Shown: positions 35,551-44,002, counted from the first letter of the stretch. The stretch: 64,000 bases of DNA from Paenibacillus sp. JDR-2 (GCF_000023585.1 NC_012914.1:6393501-6457500), one strand, 5' to 3'. The notes: generated from the sequence alone by a model not told the origin. A program made the numbers and translations.

Positions 35551-36342
35551 ATGAACTTTTCATCTTACGATAAAGAATTTCAAGGCAAAAGGGCTTTGGT
35601 TACGGGAGGAACGCAGGGCATGGGGCTCGCGATTGTCAAAAGATTGGCAGACGCTGGCGCGACAGTGCTAACGACAGCGAGGAATATTCCGTCGGAATAC
35701 CATATTCCGAACGTTCATTTTGTACAAGCAGACATAACAAAGCCGGAGGGAACCAAAGCTATTTTTGATGCCGTAAAAGAAAAGCTCGGCGGAATCGACA
35801 TCCTGATCAATACGGTTGGCGGCTCCGGCTCGCCCGCAGGCGGAGCGTTGGCATTAACCGATGAGCATTGGCTTGAGGAACTAAACATGAATCTGCTTGG
35901 TTCTATTCGTTTGGACCGCAGCTTGCTTCCGATTATGCTGGGACAAGGCAAAGGAGTCATTATTCATGTCAGCTCTATCCAAAGAACGCTGCCCTTGTAC
36001 GAATCCACTTTGGCTTACGCAGCGGCAAAAGCCGCTTTGGCCACGTACAGCAAAGGCTTGTCCAACGAATTCGCGCCACGAGGAATTCGCGTCAACGCAA
36101 TCGCTCCCGGCTTTATCCAAACCGAAGCGGCCAACCGTCTCATTGACCGCCTTGCCGTTACTGCAGGAAGCCGCGAAGCAGCGCTTAATCAGCTCATGGA
36201 TTCCCTTGGAGGCATTCCGTTCGGACGTCCGGGATTGCCTGAAGAGGTCGCCGAGCTTGCCGCATTCCTGGCATCCGACAGAGCAGCCTCTATACACGGC
36301 AGCGAATACGTCATTGATGGCGGAACCATACCTACCGTTTAA
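35551..36342 (+). CDS. Short-chain dehydrogenase/reductase
   Basis: This 263-residue SDR has the cofactor motif TGGTQGMG near the N-terminus, NTVGG in place of NNAG, the catalytic Ser in HVSSIQ, Tyr and Lys in YAAAKAAL, and the C-terminal IDGGTIPTV. AAGGAGG lies 8 bases before the ATG at 35551 and only 2 before the ATG at 35545, so the second is the better start. It forms an operon with a SnoaL-like gene 23 bases downstream. Its substrate is unknown. Confidence 0.9.
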   Translation: MNFSSYDKEFQGKRALVTGGTQGMGLAIVKRLADAGATVLTTARNIPSEYHIPNVHFVQADITKPEGTKAIFDAVKEKLGGIDILINTVGGSGSPAGGALALTDEHWLEELNMNLLGSIRLDRSLLPIMLGQGKGVIIHVSSIQRTLPLYESTLAYAAAKAALATYSKGLSNEFAPRGIRVNAIAPGFIQTEAANRLIDRLAVTAGSREAALNQLMDSLGGIPFGRPGLPEEVAELAAFLASDRAASIHGSEYVIDGGTIPTV

Positions 36343-36365
36343 TTTCCCTAAAGGAGGCTAATTTT

Positions 36366-36707
36366 ATGATCGTAATGCCAGCCGCTGTGGTTCATTATTT
36401 TAATGCGGTGAATGAACGTGAACCCGGACGTTTTCTTGAAGCTTTTGATGAGCAGGCCTATGTACTGGATATGAAAAGAGAATTTGTCGGCGGGAAAGCC
36501 ATTGCCAAGTGGAGCAAAGCGGAAATATTCGAACCGAAGGTTCGCTTTGAAATAAAGGATGCCCGGGAGAAGGATAACCGTTATATCATTACGGTGGCGG
36601 TAGACGGCGAGTTTGATAAAACGAATCTGCCCGATCCTCTCCTCATGAAGCATGAATTTCTCATTGCCAACGAAAAGATCGAAGAGCTGCATATCTCTTT
36701 CCCTTAA
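36366..36707 (+). CDS. SnoaL/NTF2-like small protein
   Basis: This 113-residue protein has the SnoaL-like pattern: VVHYFNAVNEREPGRFLEAF at the start, then GGKAIAKWSKAEIF and HEFLIANEKIEELHI at the end. Such folds serve as small enzymes or binding proteins. AAAGGAGG precedes the ATG. It is co-transcribed with the SDR upstream, a frequent pairing. Confidence 0.8.
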   Translation: MIVMPAAVVHYFNAVNEREPGRFLEAFDEQAYVLDMKREFVGGKAIAKWSKAEIFEPKVRFEIKDAREKDNRYIITVAVDGEFDKTNLPDPLLMKHEFLIANEKIEELHISFP

Positions 36708-36723
36708 TCCCGTTAATGCAAAT

Positions 36724-36763
36724 AAACGACCGCTAGCCTGTTAGGATCAGGCGGCGGTCGTTT
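36724..36763. terminator. Hairpin between convergent genes
   Basis: AAACGACCGC and GCGGTCGTTT form a perfect 10-bp stem around a partly self-pairing loop. It lies between the SnoaL-like gene and the leftward Gfo/Idh gene. Confidence 0.65.
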
Positions 36764-36780
36764 GCATGTTGTTTGTAGAG

Positions 36781-37752
36781 CTATCTCAGCTTAACAGGCA
36801 GGCCCGTTCTTGCCGATTCATTAGCTGCCATCGTTACGCGATGCGTTTCCCAAGCATCCTCGTAAGTGGACAGAATCTGGCTGCTGTCGCCTGTTCTGAC
36901 GGCATGAAGGAAAGCTTCATTCTCCCGTACGTACGGATTATTAGAGGATTTGTACTCGGTCTTCTTATCGGCTTCGATATCCGCCAGGGCTTCGCCCGTA
37001 ATTTGCAGTACACCTGTATTGGTGTAGATTTGAAGCCCGGCATGGCCACCAGCCGGAATCGCGCAAGTATTGCTGATCGTTGCAACGGCCCCGCTCGCCA
37101 GCTTGATCGTTACCGTACCCACATCCGGCACCGTAACGCCCTCTTCTATCTGAGCCATATGTCTGCTGCCATACGCCGCATAGACTTCATTGACTTCGCC
37201 AAGCAAATAACGGGTCAAATCCACGATATGCGTCGTCTGCTCCACAAACTGCCCGCCGGAGGTCTCCATCTTGCGCCACCAGTATACGCCCGGCATCGAG
37301 CCCATCCATTGACCCAAAGCCATCAGCGGCGTGCGGTCCGCAAGAAGCTCCTTCGCATGGTTTGTGCTGTCCATGTAACGGAAATGATAACCAACCGACG
37401 TAATAAGTCCTTTATCTGCAATCGCCTGACGGATCCGGGACGGTGTCTCCTCGTCTACGCCAATCGGCTTTTCGACGAGGAAAGGAATCCCCCGCTCCGC
37501 AAGCGCTAATTCGATCTCGCCATGAGCAAATGGCGGCGTACAAATATAAACCGCATCCAGCTTGCGGTCCTCAAGCATCGCTTCAATCGTGTCGTAACCG
37601 CGAGCGTCGCTATAAGGCCTCGCCGCCGTTTCCGCCTTTTCGAGGCTTGTCCCGCAAAACGCGCTGACGCTTACCCCATCCAGCGCAGCAAGCTTTTCCG
37701 CATGCATCCGTCCAAACCAACCCGTTCCCGCAATACCAATTCGAAGAGTCAC
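36781..37752 (-). CDS. Gfo/Idh/MocA family oxidoreductase
   Basis: This 323-residue NAD(P)-dependent dehydrogenase has IGIAGTGWFGRMHAE at the N-terminus, FLVEKPIGV (catalytic Lys region) near residue 92 and EQTTHIVDLTRYLLG (conserved His) near residue 172. The start is GTG at 37752 after AAGGTGG. It follows the VanS-like kinase gene by 40 bases on the same strand and could be transcribed with it, although the functions seem unrelated. It is not closely similar to the other Gfo/Idh protein at 16652-17701. Confidence 0.88.
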   Translation of the reverse strand: MTLRIGIAGTGWFGRMHAEKLAALDGVSVSAFCGTSLEKAETAARPYSDARGYDTIEAMLEDRKLDAVYICTPPFAHGEIELALAERGIPFLVEKPIGVDEETPSRIRQAIADKGLITSVGYHFRYMDSTNHAKELLADRTPLMALGQWMGSMPGVYWWRKMETSGGQFVEQTTHIVDLTRYLLGEVNEVYAAYGSRHMAQIEEGVTVPDVGTVTIKLASGAVATISNTCAIPAGGHAGLQIYTNTGVLQITGEALADIEADKKTEYKSSNNPYVRENEAFLHAVRTGDSSQILSTYEDAWETHRVTMAANESARTGLPVKLR

Positions 37753-37792
37753 TCTACATTCCCACCTTACGTCGTAGTTTTATGCCTTCCCC

Positions 37793-38923
37793 CTAATGTT
37801 TACCCGCCTCCCGGTGGATGTCAAGGAGTTCTTTGCCGCCAAGCGGCAGCTCGACCTTAAACGAGGTTTTCCCTTCGGCACTCGCCGCTGAAATCATGCC
37901 ATGATGCAGCTCGACAATGTTCTTCGCGATCGCGAGGCCTAGACCCGAGCCGCCGGTATTCCGGGAACGGGACTGCTCGCCGCGATAGAACCGTTCGAAC
38001 AATAGCGGAATAACCGAAGCCGGCAAAGGTTCTCCGTAATTCGCGATCTCAACGACGGCCAGCCCCCTCTCGCTCCAGACCGCGATATCGATCTGCCTGC
38101 CCTCTTTTCCGTATTGAATGGCGTTAACGATCAGGTTCTCGAACACCCGGACAAGCTTGTCCCCGTCTGCGTCAATGAGGATCGAATGATCCGGAAGAGC
38201 CAACCGGCATTTCATCCCTGCCTGCTCGAATTGCAAGCGGAATTGAGCCGCCAATTGGCCAATCATCTCGACCAGATTGATGGGGGACAGCCGAAGCCCT
38301 ATTCCGCCGCTTGTCCTCGTATATTCGAATAAATCGTCAATCATCGTTTTCAGACGAGTCGATTTCTGGTAAGCGATTTGAACGTAATGCCTCAGCTCCA
38401 CCTCATCTCTGTAACGGTCTTCCTCGATCAGGCCCAGGTACCCGACAATAGACGTTAAAGGCGTGCGCAAATCGTGGGACACGTTCGTCACAAGCTCGGC
38501 TTTTGTCCGTTCCGTGCGCCGTTCCTCCTCAATGGAGAGCTTAAGCTGAGCCGTCATTTTATTGATATTTTCCGCCAATGCCCCAAGCTCGTCCCCGCCT
38601 CGCACCGGTAACCGGGATTCGAAATCCCCGCCGGCAATCCTTTCGATTCCTTGCGAGATCCGCATCAGATAACGGATTGTCGAACGGCTGAGGGCAAAGA
38701 AATAAACGAGAAAAAAGAAAAGGCTTACGGTAATATACGTCGTTAAAAGTCCAAACTTATCAAAGACCTCCCTCAGCAGAGGAGAGAGATTAAAAATATC
38801 GGTGCTATACGCGGAGACCGCGACCAGATATAGCAACCCCGTCGTGAAGAATGCCCCAAGCGCGCTAAGCCCGAACAGATACAGCATTTTAAAACGAAGG
38901 CTTTTCCACGGTTTACGGCTCAA
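37793..38923 (-). CDS. VanS-like sensor histidine kinase
   Basis: This 376-residue membrane kinase has two helices at about 12-37 and 59-79 separated by only about 20 outside residues, a HAMP domain to about 130, His150 in NVSHDLRTPL, the N box FENLIVNAIQYG and the late box GGSGLGLAIAKNIV. The layout matches VanS and related envelope-sensing kinases. The start is TTG at 38923, 11 bases inside the regulator gene, after GGGGAGTAGGG. It pairs with the VanR-like regulator and faces the ligase-racemase-peptidase operon. Confidence 0.88.
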   Translation of the reverse strand: MSRKPWKSLRFKMLYLFGLSALGAFFTTGLLYLVAVSAYSTDIFNLSPLLREVFDKFGLLTTYITVSLFFFLVYFFALSRSTIRYLMRISQGIERIAGGDFESRLPVRGGDELGALAENINKMTAQLKLSIEEERRTERTKAELVTNVSHDLRTPLTSIVGYLGLIEEDRYRDEVELRHYVQIAYQKSTRLKTMIDDLFEYTRTSGGIGLRLSPINLVEMIGQLAAQFRLQFEQAGMKCRLALPDHSILIDADGDKLVRVFENLIVNAIQYGKEGRQIDIAVWSERGLAVVEIANYGEPLPASVIPLLFERFYRGEQSRSRNTGGSGLGLAIAKNIVELHHGMISAASAEGKTSFKVELPLGGKELLDIHREAGKH

Positions 38924-39614
38924 TTTTGTACCCTACTCCCCAGACGGTCTGAATCAGCTTAACGCCGCCCAGCTCGCTCTCCAATTTATCCCGAAGCTTG
39001 CTTATATGCACCATCACGGTATTGTTGGATTCCAGGAACCTGTCCTTCCACACCGCTTCAAAAATCGCCTCCGCGCTAAATACCTGCCCGGGATGGCTCG
39101 CCAGCAAGTACAAAATATCAAACTCCGTTGAAGTCAGATTAATCCCCCGGTCCTCTACCGTAACGGTATGCGATTTCTTGCTTATTTTCAGAGAATGAAT
39201 CTGAATAATGTCCTGATCCTGCGCCGTTTGGAGCTGGGTATTCAAATAAATGGACCTGCGGAGCAGCGACTTCACCCGGGCAATCAGCTCCAGAGCGTTA
39301 AACGGCTTCACCATGTAATCGTCCGCGCCTGTCGTCAGCCCCATGATTTTGTCCATGTCCTCCGCCTTGGCGCTTAGCATTAGAATCGGAATGCCGTACT
39401 CCGCGCGTACCGCCCGGACAACCTCCAGGCCGTTCATCTCCGGCATCATCACGTCGAGAATCATTAATTGGACGGATTCCTTGGCGATTAGCTCCATAGC
39501 CTCCCGGCCGTTGCCGGCTATAAGAACTTGGTATCCTTCATTGGTCAGATAGATTTTGATCAGCTCCGCGATTTCCAGGTCATCGTCCGCGATCAGAATT
39601 TGAATGGTATTCAT
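38913..39614 (-). CDS. VanR-like OmpR-family response regulator
   Basis: This 233-residue regulator has a receiver domain (ADDD at 9-12, phosphorylation site Asp54 in MILDVMMPEM, Lys in MVKPFNALE) and a winged-helix DNA-binding domain at about 130-233 (LTSTEFDILYLLASHPGQVF, ending VWGVGYKIEP). GGGAGAT precedes the ATG. It is divergent from the ligase gene; the phased repeats at 39707-39735 are the likely binding site. Assignment to VanR rests on similarity in layout and on the neighbours. Confidence 0.9.
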   Translation of the reverse strand: MNTIQILIADDDLEIAELIKIYLTNEGYQVLIAGNGREAMELIAKESVQLMILDVMMPEMNGLEVVRAVRAEYGIPILMLSAKAEDMDKIMGLTTGADDYMVKPFNALELIARVKSLLRRSIYLNTQLQTAQDQDIIQIHSLKISKKSHTVTVEDRGINLTSTEFDILYLLASHPGQVFSAEAIFEAVWKDRFLESNNTVMVHISKLRDKLESELGGVKLIQTVWGVGYKIEP

Positions 39615-39706
39615 GAGATCTCCCTATCTATTTGGTTAATGAATGTGGCTATAGTGTATCAGAAATATTCTCCGGAGCGGACAGCCCCAATCACAAATAA
39701 GAAATT

Positions 39707-39735
39707 CTTAAGGTTTCCTTCAGGATGTCTTACGA
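39707..39735 (+). promoter_or_regulatory. Three direct repeats upstream of the ligase gene
   Basis: CTTAAGG, CTTCAGG and CTTACGA start at 39707, 39718 and 39729, exactly 11 bases apart, so they face the same side of the helix. OmpR-family regulators bind such repeats. They lie 70-100 bases upstream of the ligase start and are the likely VanR-like site. A clear -10 box was not found. Confidence 0.6.
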
Positions 39736-39805
39736 ACCTCTTCCGCCCTGCGCGTTATCTTGGATATAGAGCAACGGACAAGAATGATACCGGAGGTAGA
39801 AATAG

Positions 39806-40885
39806 ATGAGAACAAAGTTATACGTGCTATACGGCGGTAAATCCGTCGAACATGAAGTGTCGTTAAAAACAGCCGTAACCGTCCTTCAATCCATTAATGA
39901 GAGCCGCTACGAGGCTTATCCCGTCTACCTTACACGCGAAGGCTTGTGGTGTACGCCGCCCGGGCCTATTGCCAAGGATGAGCTCACGATTGAACGGTTA
40001 ATTGCAACGCCAACTTTTCCGGACCCCGCCCGTTCCATCGGCGAGATCCTGTCCGGCATCATGGCGCTGCCCGGCCCAAAAGTCGTTTTGCCGCTCCTGC
40101 ATGGTCCCAACGGAGAAGACGGTACGGTACAAGGCCTGCTGGAGCTCGTGAACGTTCCTTATGTGGGGAATGGCGTGCTATCGGCTGCGTTAACCTTGGA
40201 CAAGGCCATGTCGAAGCAGGTGCTGGCCCAAGCCGGCATTAACCAGACGGAATATAGGGTGTACCGCTACGAGGAATGGATAACCGATGAGGAATCCGTA
40301 TTGCGCAAGGCGGAGGATTCCATTGAATATCCGTGCTACGTGAAGCCAGCCTCTCTTGGCTCCAGTATCGGCATCAGCCGGTGCACGAACCGCGGAGAGC
40401 TCCTCGCCGGTATTCGCGAAGCTTTCTCTTACGATAAAAAGCTCGTCATCGAGCGTGAGGTGAGCGGCAGAGAAATTCAAGTCGCCGTCATCGGCAATGA
40501 GAGGCCTCTTGCCTCGCTGCCCGGCGAATTCATCCATGACCATATTTTCTTCGATTACGAATCCAAATACATGGACAAGCGGCTTACCATGCAAATTCCC
40601 GCCAATCTGGCGGACGGCCTCACTCCGCGAATCCGCGAGCTGGCGGTCCGCGCCTATCAAGCCCATGGCTGCGAGGGCCTTGCCCGCGTTGACTTCTTCC
40701 TTGACGGAGAAGGCCAATTGTATCTGAACGAGATAAACGCCCTTCCCGGTTTTACGAATTTCAGTATGTACCCGGTCATGTGGGAACGCACGAACGGAAC
40801 GACCTATTCCGAACTGATCGAACAATTAATCGGACATGCCATCGCCCGTCACCAAAACAAACAAACGATTCAATATACAAAATAA
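39806..40885 (+). CDS. ddl: D-alanine--D-alanine (or D-alanine--D-serine) ligase
   Basis: This 359-residue ATP-grasp ligase makes the dipeptide end of the peptidoglycan precursor. Motifs seen are EHEVSL (15-20), LLHGPNGEDG (97-106), GSSIG (185-189), the omega loop FFDYESKY (Lys254, Tyr255) and NEINALPGF (308-316). The Lys-Tyr pair in the omega loop excludes the His of D-lactate ligases such as VanA; D-Ala-D-Ala and D-Ala-D-Ser ligases cannot be separated by eye here, but MQIPA after the loop favours ordinary Ddl. GGAGGT precedes the ATG. It leads an operon with a racemase, a VanXY-like peptidase and a VanT-like membrane protein. Confidence 0.93.
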   Translation: MRTKLYVLYGGKSVEHEVSLKTAVTVLQSINESRYEAYPVYLTREGLWCTPPGPIAKDELTIERLIATPTFPDPARSIGEILSGIMALPGPKVVLPLLHGPNGEDGTVQGLLELVNVPYVGNGVLSAALTLDKAMSKQVLAQAGINQTEYRVYRYEEWITDEESVLRKAEDSIEYPCYVKPASLGSSIGISRCTNRGELLAGIREAFSYDKKLVIEREVSGREIQVAVIGNERPLASLPGEFIHDHIFFDYESKYMDKRLTMQIPANLADGLTPRIRELAVRAYQAHGCEGLARVDFFLDGEGQLYLNEINALPGFTNFSMYPVMWERTNGTTYSELIEQLIGHAIARHQNKQTIQYTK

Positions 40886-40899
40886 GCGAGGTGAGCCCT

Positions 40900-42069
40900 A
40901 TGTTAAGAGATACTTGGGCTGAAATTAGTTTGAGCCGTATTCGAGAGAATATGCTGAACATTCGCCGGTCTCTTCCGGTTTCGGTGAAGCTGATGGCTGT
41001 CGTGAAGGCGAACGGCTACGGGCATGGCGACATCGAGTCGGCTAAGGCCGCGATGAGGGCCGGCGCGGATTATTTGGCGGTTGCCTACCTGGAAGAAGCC
41101 ATTCGGCTGCGCGATGCCGGATTAAAGCTGCCTATTCTCGTATTAACGCCTATCCGGCCGGAGCTTGTGCAATTGGCTCTGAGGCATGACCTCTCCTTAA
41201 CCGTAACAAGCGCCAAATGGTTTTCCGAGATGCGGATCTTTAAGCCTTGCCCCGCGGGCAAGCTTAGGGTTCATGTGAAAATGGATACGGGACTTGGGCG
41301 AATCGGCATCCGGACCAAGGAAGAATGGGATGAGCTTGTTCCGTGGCTGCAGGCTGAAGATGTTGACGTGGACGGTTTCTATACGCATTTTGCGACGGCC
41401 GGGCAAGAGGATACCGGCTTTCTGGAGCAGCAGACTGCCCGCTTCCTCGATATGAAAGAATGGACACGCGCTTCAGGACTCGCGATCCGTCATTATCATT
41501 GCGCGGGCAGCGTTGCGGCGCTGAGATTTCCTCATTTGGCGATGGATATGGTCCGGATCGGGGCGGCGATGTACGGCTTTTACCCTGCAAAGCTTGCTTG
41601 TCCGGTTAAGCTGGAGCCGGCCTTAAGTCTTCATAGCCGCCTGATTCAGGTGAAAAAGCTGGTTAAGGGCGAATATATCGGCTACGACAATTCTTACCGG
41701 GCCGAAGAGGAGGAATGGATCGGAACGGTGCCGATCGGTTACGCCGACGGCTGGGCGCAGCGGATGCAAGGCACTGATGTGCTGATCGGAGGCCATCGCA
41801 CCCCTATAGCGGGAAAAATCTGCATGGATCAGCTGATGATCAAGCTCCCGGGACCGTGTGCGGAAGGCACTCCGGTTACCTTGATCGGCACACAAGGCGG
41901 GCAGCGGATTACGTTTGCCGAGCTTGCCGTCCATATCGGAAGCGTCGCGCAGGAGGTATCCACTTCTCTTGGCGGCCGGATAACGAGAACCTATAAAGAT
42001 ATCGAGGAGGTACGTACAAGATGGGACAAAACAACTTGGCCAGACGACATCAGTCAGGCCGTCATATAA
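40900..42069 (+). CDS. alr: Alanine racemase family enzyme, possibly the racemase part of a split VanT
   Basis: This 389-residue PLP enzyme has the cofactor Lys36 in VVKANGYGHG and the second catalytic base Tyr266 in GYDNSYRAEEEEWIG. It interconverts L- and D-alanine, or L- and D-serine. In ordinary alanine racemases the C-terminal motif SYRVPR supplies a Tyr to the substrate site; here it reads SLGGRITR, with Gly359 in that place. VanT serine racemases also lack that Tyr, so the substrate may be serine. The frame is open from a GTG at 40780, but the ATG at 40900 after GAGGTGA matches the family start. It begins 14 bases after ddl and overlaps the peptidase gene by 49 bases. Confidence 0.9.
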   Translation: MLRDTWAEISLSRIRENMLNIRRSLPVSVKLMAVVKANGYGHGDIESAKAAMRAGADYLAVAYLEEAIRLRDAGLKLPILVLTPIRPELVQLALRHDLSLTVTSAKWFSEMRIFKPCPAGKLRVHVKMDTGLGRIGIRTKEEWDELVPWLQAEDVDVDGFYTHFATAGQEDTGFLEQQTARFLDMKEWTRASGLAIRHYHCAGSVAALRFPHLAMDMVRIGAAMYGFYPAKLACPVKLEPALSLHSRLIQVKKLVKGEYIGYDNSYRAEEEEWIGTVPIGYADGWAQRMQGTDVLIGGHRTPIAGKICMDQLMIKLPGPCAEGTPVTLIGTQGGQRITFAELAVHIGSVAQEVSTSLGGRITRTYKDIEEVRTRWDKTTWPDDISQAVI

Positions 42070-42872
42070 CGTTTCACACAACCATTCAAACCGCCAATAC
42101 CGGTGTTTACAAAGGGCATCTGGTCTTGATTAATCGGGAAAATCCAATACGTCAAATCCCTTCATCGGACCGTTTAGCGCCAATCCGTTCGATCCCGGCT
42201 ATCCACACGCTTAAGGATGGCATGCGGTTAGAACGAACTTGTTTACGCCAGTTGGCTGAGCTTCTTGCGGCCAGCCAAGGGATGGACGATATTATCGCGG
42301 TCAGCGGCTATCGGACCAAACACGACCAGGAGCAGATTTATAGTTCCTCCTTAGCCGACAACGGCGCGGATTACACAGCACGTTATGTCGCGTTGCCCGA
42401 CCGGAGCGAGCATCAAACGGGACTAGCTATCGACGTTGGCCGGCTCAGCAAGGATATCGATTTTATCGCACCGGCTTTTCCGGACACCGCTGTCTATAAG
42501 ATCTTCAAGCAGCTTGCCGCAAGCTTTGGTTTCATTCAGCGTTATAAGGAAGGCAAGGAAGCAATCACTCGTATCTCGTGCGAGCCCTGGCATTTTCGTT
42601 ATATCGGCTACCCTCATGCAGAGATAATGGAGCGGAGCGGCTGGTGCCTGGAGGAATATATCGACGCGCTTAGACGCTTTTCCTACGGTAACGAACATCT
42701 TTTATTCGAGGATGACCATGCATTGGTCGAAATCTATTTCGTGGCGGCAGACACGGGAGCTTCGACGTCAATTCCCCTTATCCCATGCGACCGCTTCAAC
42801 TTGTCCGGGAATAACGTTGACGGTTTTATCGTGACCGCGTTCAGCGATAAAAGCAGGCGATCCCATGTCTAG
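42021..42872 (+). CDS. Soluble D,D-peptidase of the VanY/VanXY type
   Basis: This 283-residue M15 zinc peptidase has SGYRTKHDQEQIY, the zinc motif SEHQTGLAIDV (His131, Asp138) and CEPWHFRYIGYPHA (catalytic Glu188, zinc ligand His191). These are the hallmarks of VanY and VanXY, which remove the terminal D-Ala. There is no signal peptide or membrane helix, unlike VanY but like VanXY, so it should work in the cytoplasm on precursors or free dipeptide. A C-terminal extension of about 55 residues (from FEDDHALVEIYF) is not part of the known catalytic core. GAGGAGG precedes the ATG. It overlaps both neighbouring genes. Confidence 0.9.
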   Translation: MGQNNLARRHQSGRHITFHTTIQTANTGVYKGHLVLINRENPIRQIPSSDRLAPIRSIPAIHTLKDGMRLERTCLRQLAELLAASQGMDDIIAVSGYRTKHDQEQIYSSSLADNGADYTARYVALPDRSEHQTGLAIDVGRLSKDIDFIAPAFPDTAVYKIFKQLAASFGFIQRYKEGKEAITRISCEPWHFRYIGYPHAEIMERSGWCLEEYIDALRRFSYGNEHLLFEDDHALVEIYFVAADTGASTSIPLIPCDRFNLSGNNVDGFIVTAFSDKSRRSHV

Positions 42873-43941
42873 AACGGGATACGGCGGACTCGATTGGCTT
42901 AAATTCGCGGCCGCTCTGCTCGTAGTCGCCAATCATACGAGCCCTCTTCTGTCATATAGCGCTGACGCCGATTTTCTTGCAAGCAATCTGCTTACGCGTA
43001 TTGCCGTTCCCGTCTTTTTTATGACAGCCGGATTCCTATTGTTCCGCAAGCTGTCCGGCAATCCGTTAACGGACCGAAAAGCTGTTCAAGGTTACCTGCT
43101 GAAAATCTTAAAGCTCTACGCGATTGCCATTGTCCTGTACATTCCGCTGAACCTATATACCGGTTATTTTTCCGAATCCTTAACGGCGTATTCCGTCATC
43201 AAGGACATCGTGTTTGACGGAACCTTTTATCACCTATGGTATATGCCGGCGTTAATAATCGGCCTGTTGATAACTTATGGGATGATTCGGTTCATGCCGA
43301 TAAACGCGGTGTTGGCTTCGGCCGGGCTTTTGTACATCGTCGGGCTGCTTGGAGACAGCTACTATGGCATTGTGCAAAGCAACGCAGGGCTGGCCTCTAT
43401 CTACGAAGGGATGTTTAAGGGGTTTGATTACACCCGCAACGGACTTTTCTATGCCCCTCTTTATTTGGCGATGGGAGCCTGGGCAGCCAAACAGCCACCT
43501 CCGGCCAGAAAGCCGCTCGTGAACGCAGCTTTGTTTGCGGGATTGCTCGGGCTAATGTTCGCCGAAGGCATGTTCCTTCACTCCTCGGGGATTCCGCGGC
43601 ATGACAGCATGTACGTGTTTGCGATTCCCGCTACTTATTTCTTATTCCAATGGTCCATGCAGTGGAAGGTTCCGGCCAGCAAAAGGTTCCGGGAGTGGCG
43701 GACTTGGGTGTATATTCTGCATCCCTTGGCCATTGTGCTTGTCCGCGGAGCAGCCGAAGCCGCGCATCTGGAGCGGCTGTTTATCTCGAATAGTCTGCTT
43801 CATTTCGCCGCCGTCTGTCTGCTGTCGATTGGGCTGTCCGCGTTTAGCGTATGGCTGTTGGCAATCATCCGGAAACTCAAAGCTCCTATCCGGATGTGGA
43901 TAACAACTCCTGTGGACAAGTGGATAACACTTCGAAAATGA
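42865..43941 (+). CDS. Membrane acyltransferase-like protein resembling the N-terminal half of VanT
   Basis: This 358-residue protein has about ten membrane helices and belongs to the acyltransferase 3 family. It shares specific segments with the membrane domain of VanT as I remember it: FYHLWYMPALI, LGDSYYGIVQ, YTRNGLFYAPLYLAMG, IPRHDSMYVF and WVYILHP. In VanT this domain is fused to a serine racemase and is thought to take up L-serine. Here it stands alone, three genes after a racemase. It overlaps the peptidase gene by 8 bases. Its last codons contain DnaA-box-like sequences. It has no racemase domain. Confidence 0.82.
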   Translation: MSRTGYGGLDWLKFAAALLVVANHTSPLLSYSADADFLASNLLTRIAVPVFFMTAGFLLFRKLSGNPLTDRKAVQGYLLKILKLYAIAIVLYIPLNLYTGYFSESLTAYSVIKDIVFDGTFYHLWYMPALIIGLLITYGMIRFMPINAVLASAGLLYIVGLLGDSYYGIVQSNAGLASIYEGMFKGFDYTRNGLFYAPLYLAMGAWAAKQPPPARKPLVNAALFAGLLGLMFAEGMFLHSSGIPRHDSMYVFAIPATYFLFQWSMQWKVPASKRFREWRTWVYILHPLAIVLVRGAAEAAHLERLFISNSLLHFAAVCLLSIGLSAFSVWLLAIIRKLKAPIRMWITTPVDKWITLRK

Positions 43942-44002
43942 ACAGTTGTCCGATAGAAAGCGCTCTTAATATGTGTATAACTTTGTGAATAACTGTGGAC
44001 AA
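43895..44002 (-). other. Cluster of six DnaA-box-like sequences
   Basis: Six matches or near matches to the DnaA box TTATNCACA occur on the minus strand, written here as read on the plus strand: TGTGGATAA (43895, perfect), TGTGGACAA (43911), AGTGGATAA (43919), TGTGTATAA (43972, perfect), TGTGAATAA (43984, perfect) and TGTGGACAA (43994). All point the same way. The first three are inside the end of the membrane protein gene. No replication gene is nearby. Confidence 0.6.

Noticed and set aside
39806..40885. Reading the ligase as a VanA-type D-Ala-D-Lac ligase
   Set aside because: The omega loop has Lys254-Tyr255 as in D-Ala ligases; D-lactate ligases have His there, and no VanH-type dehydrogenase is present.
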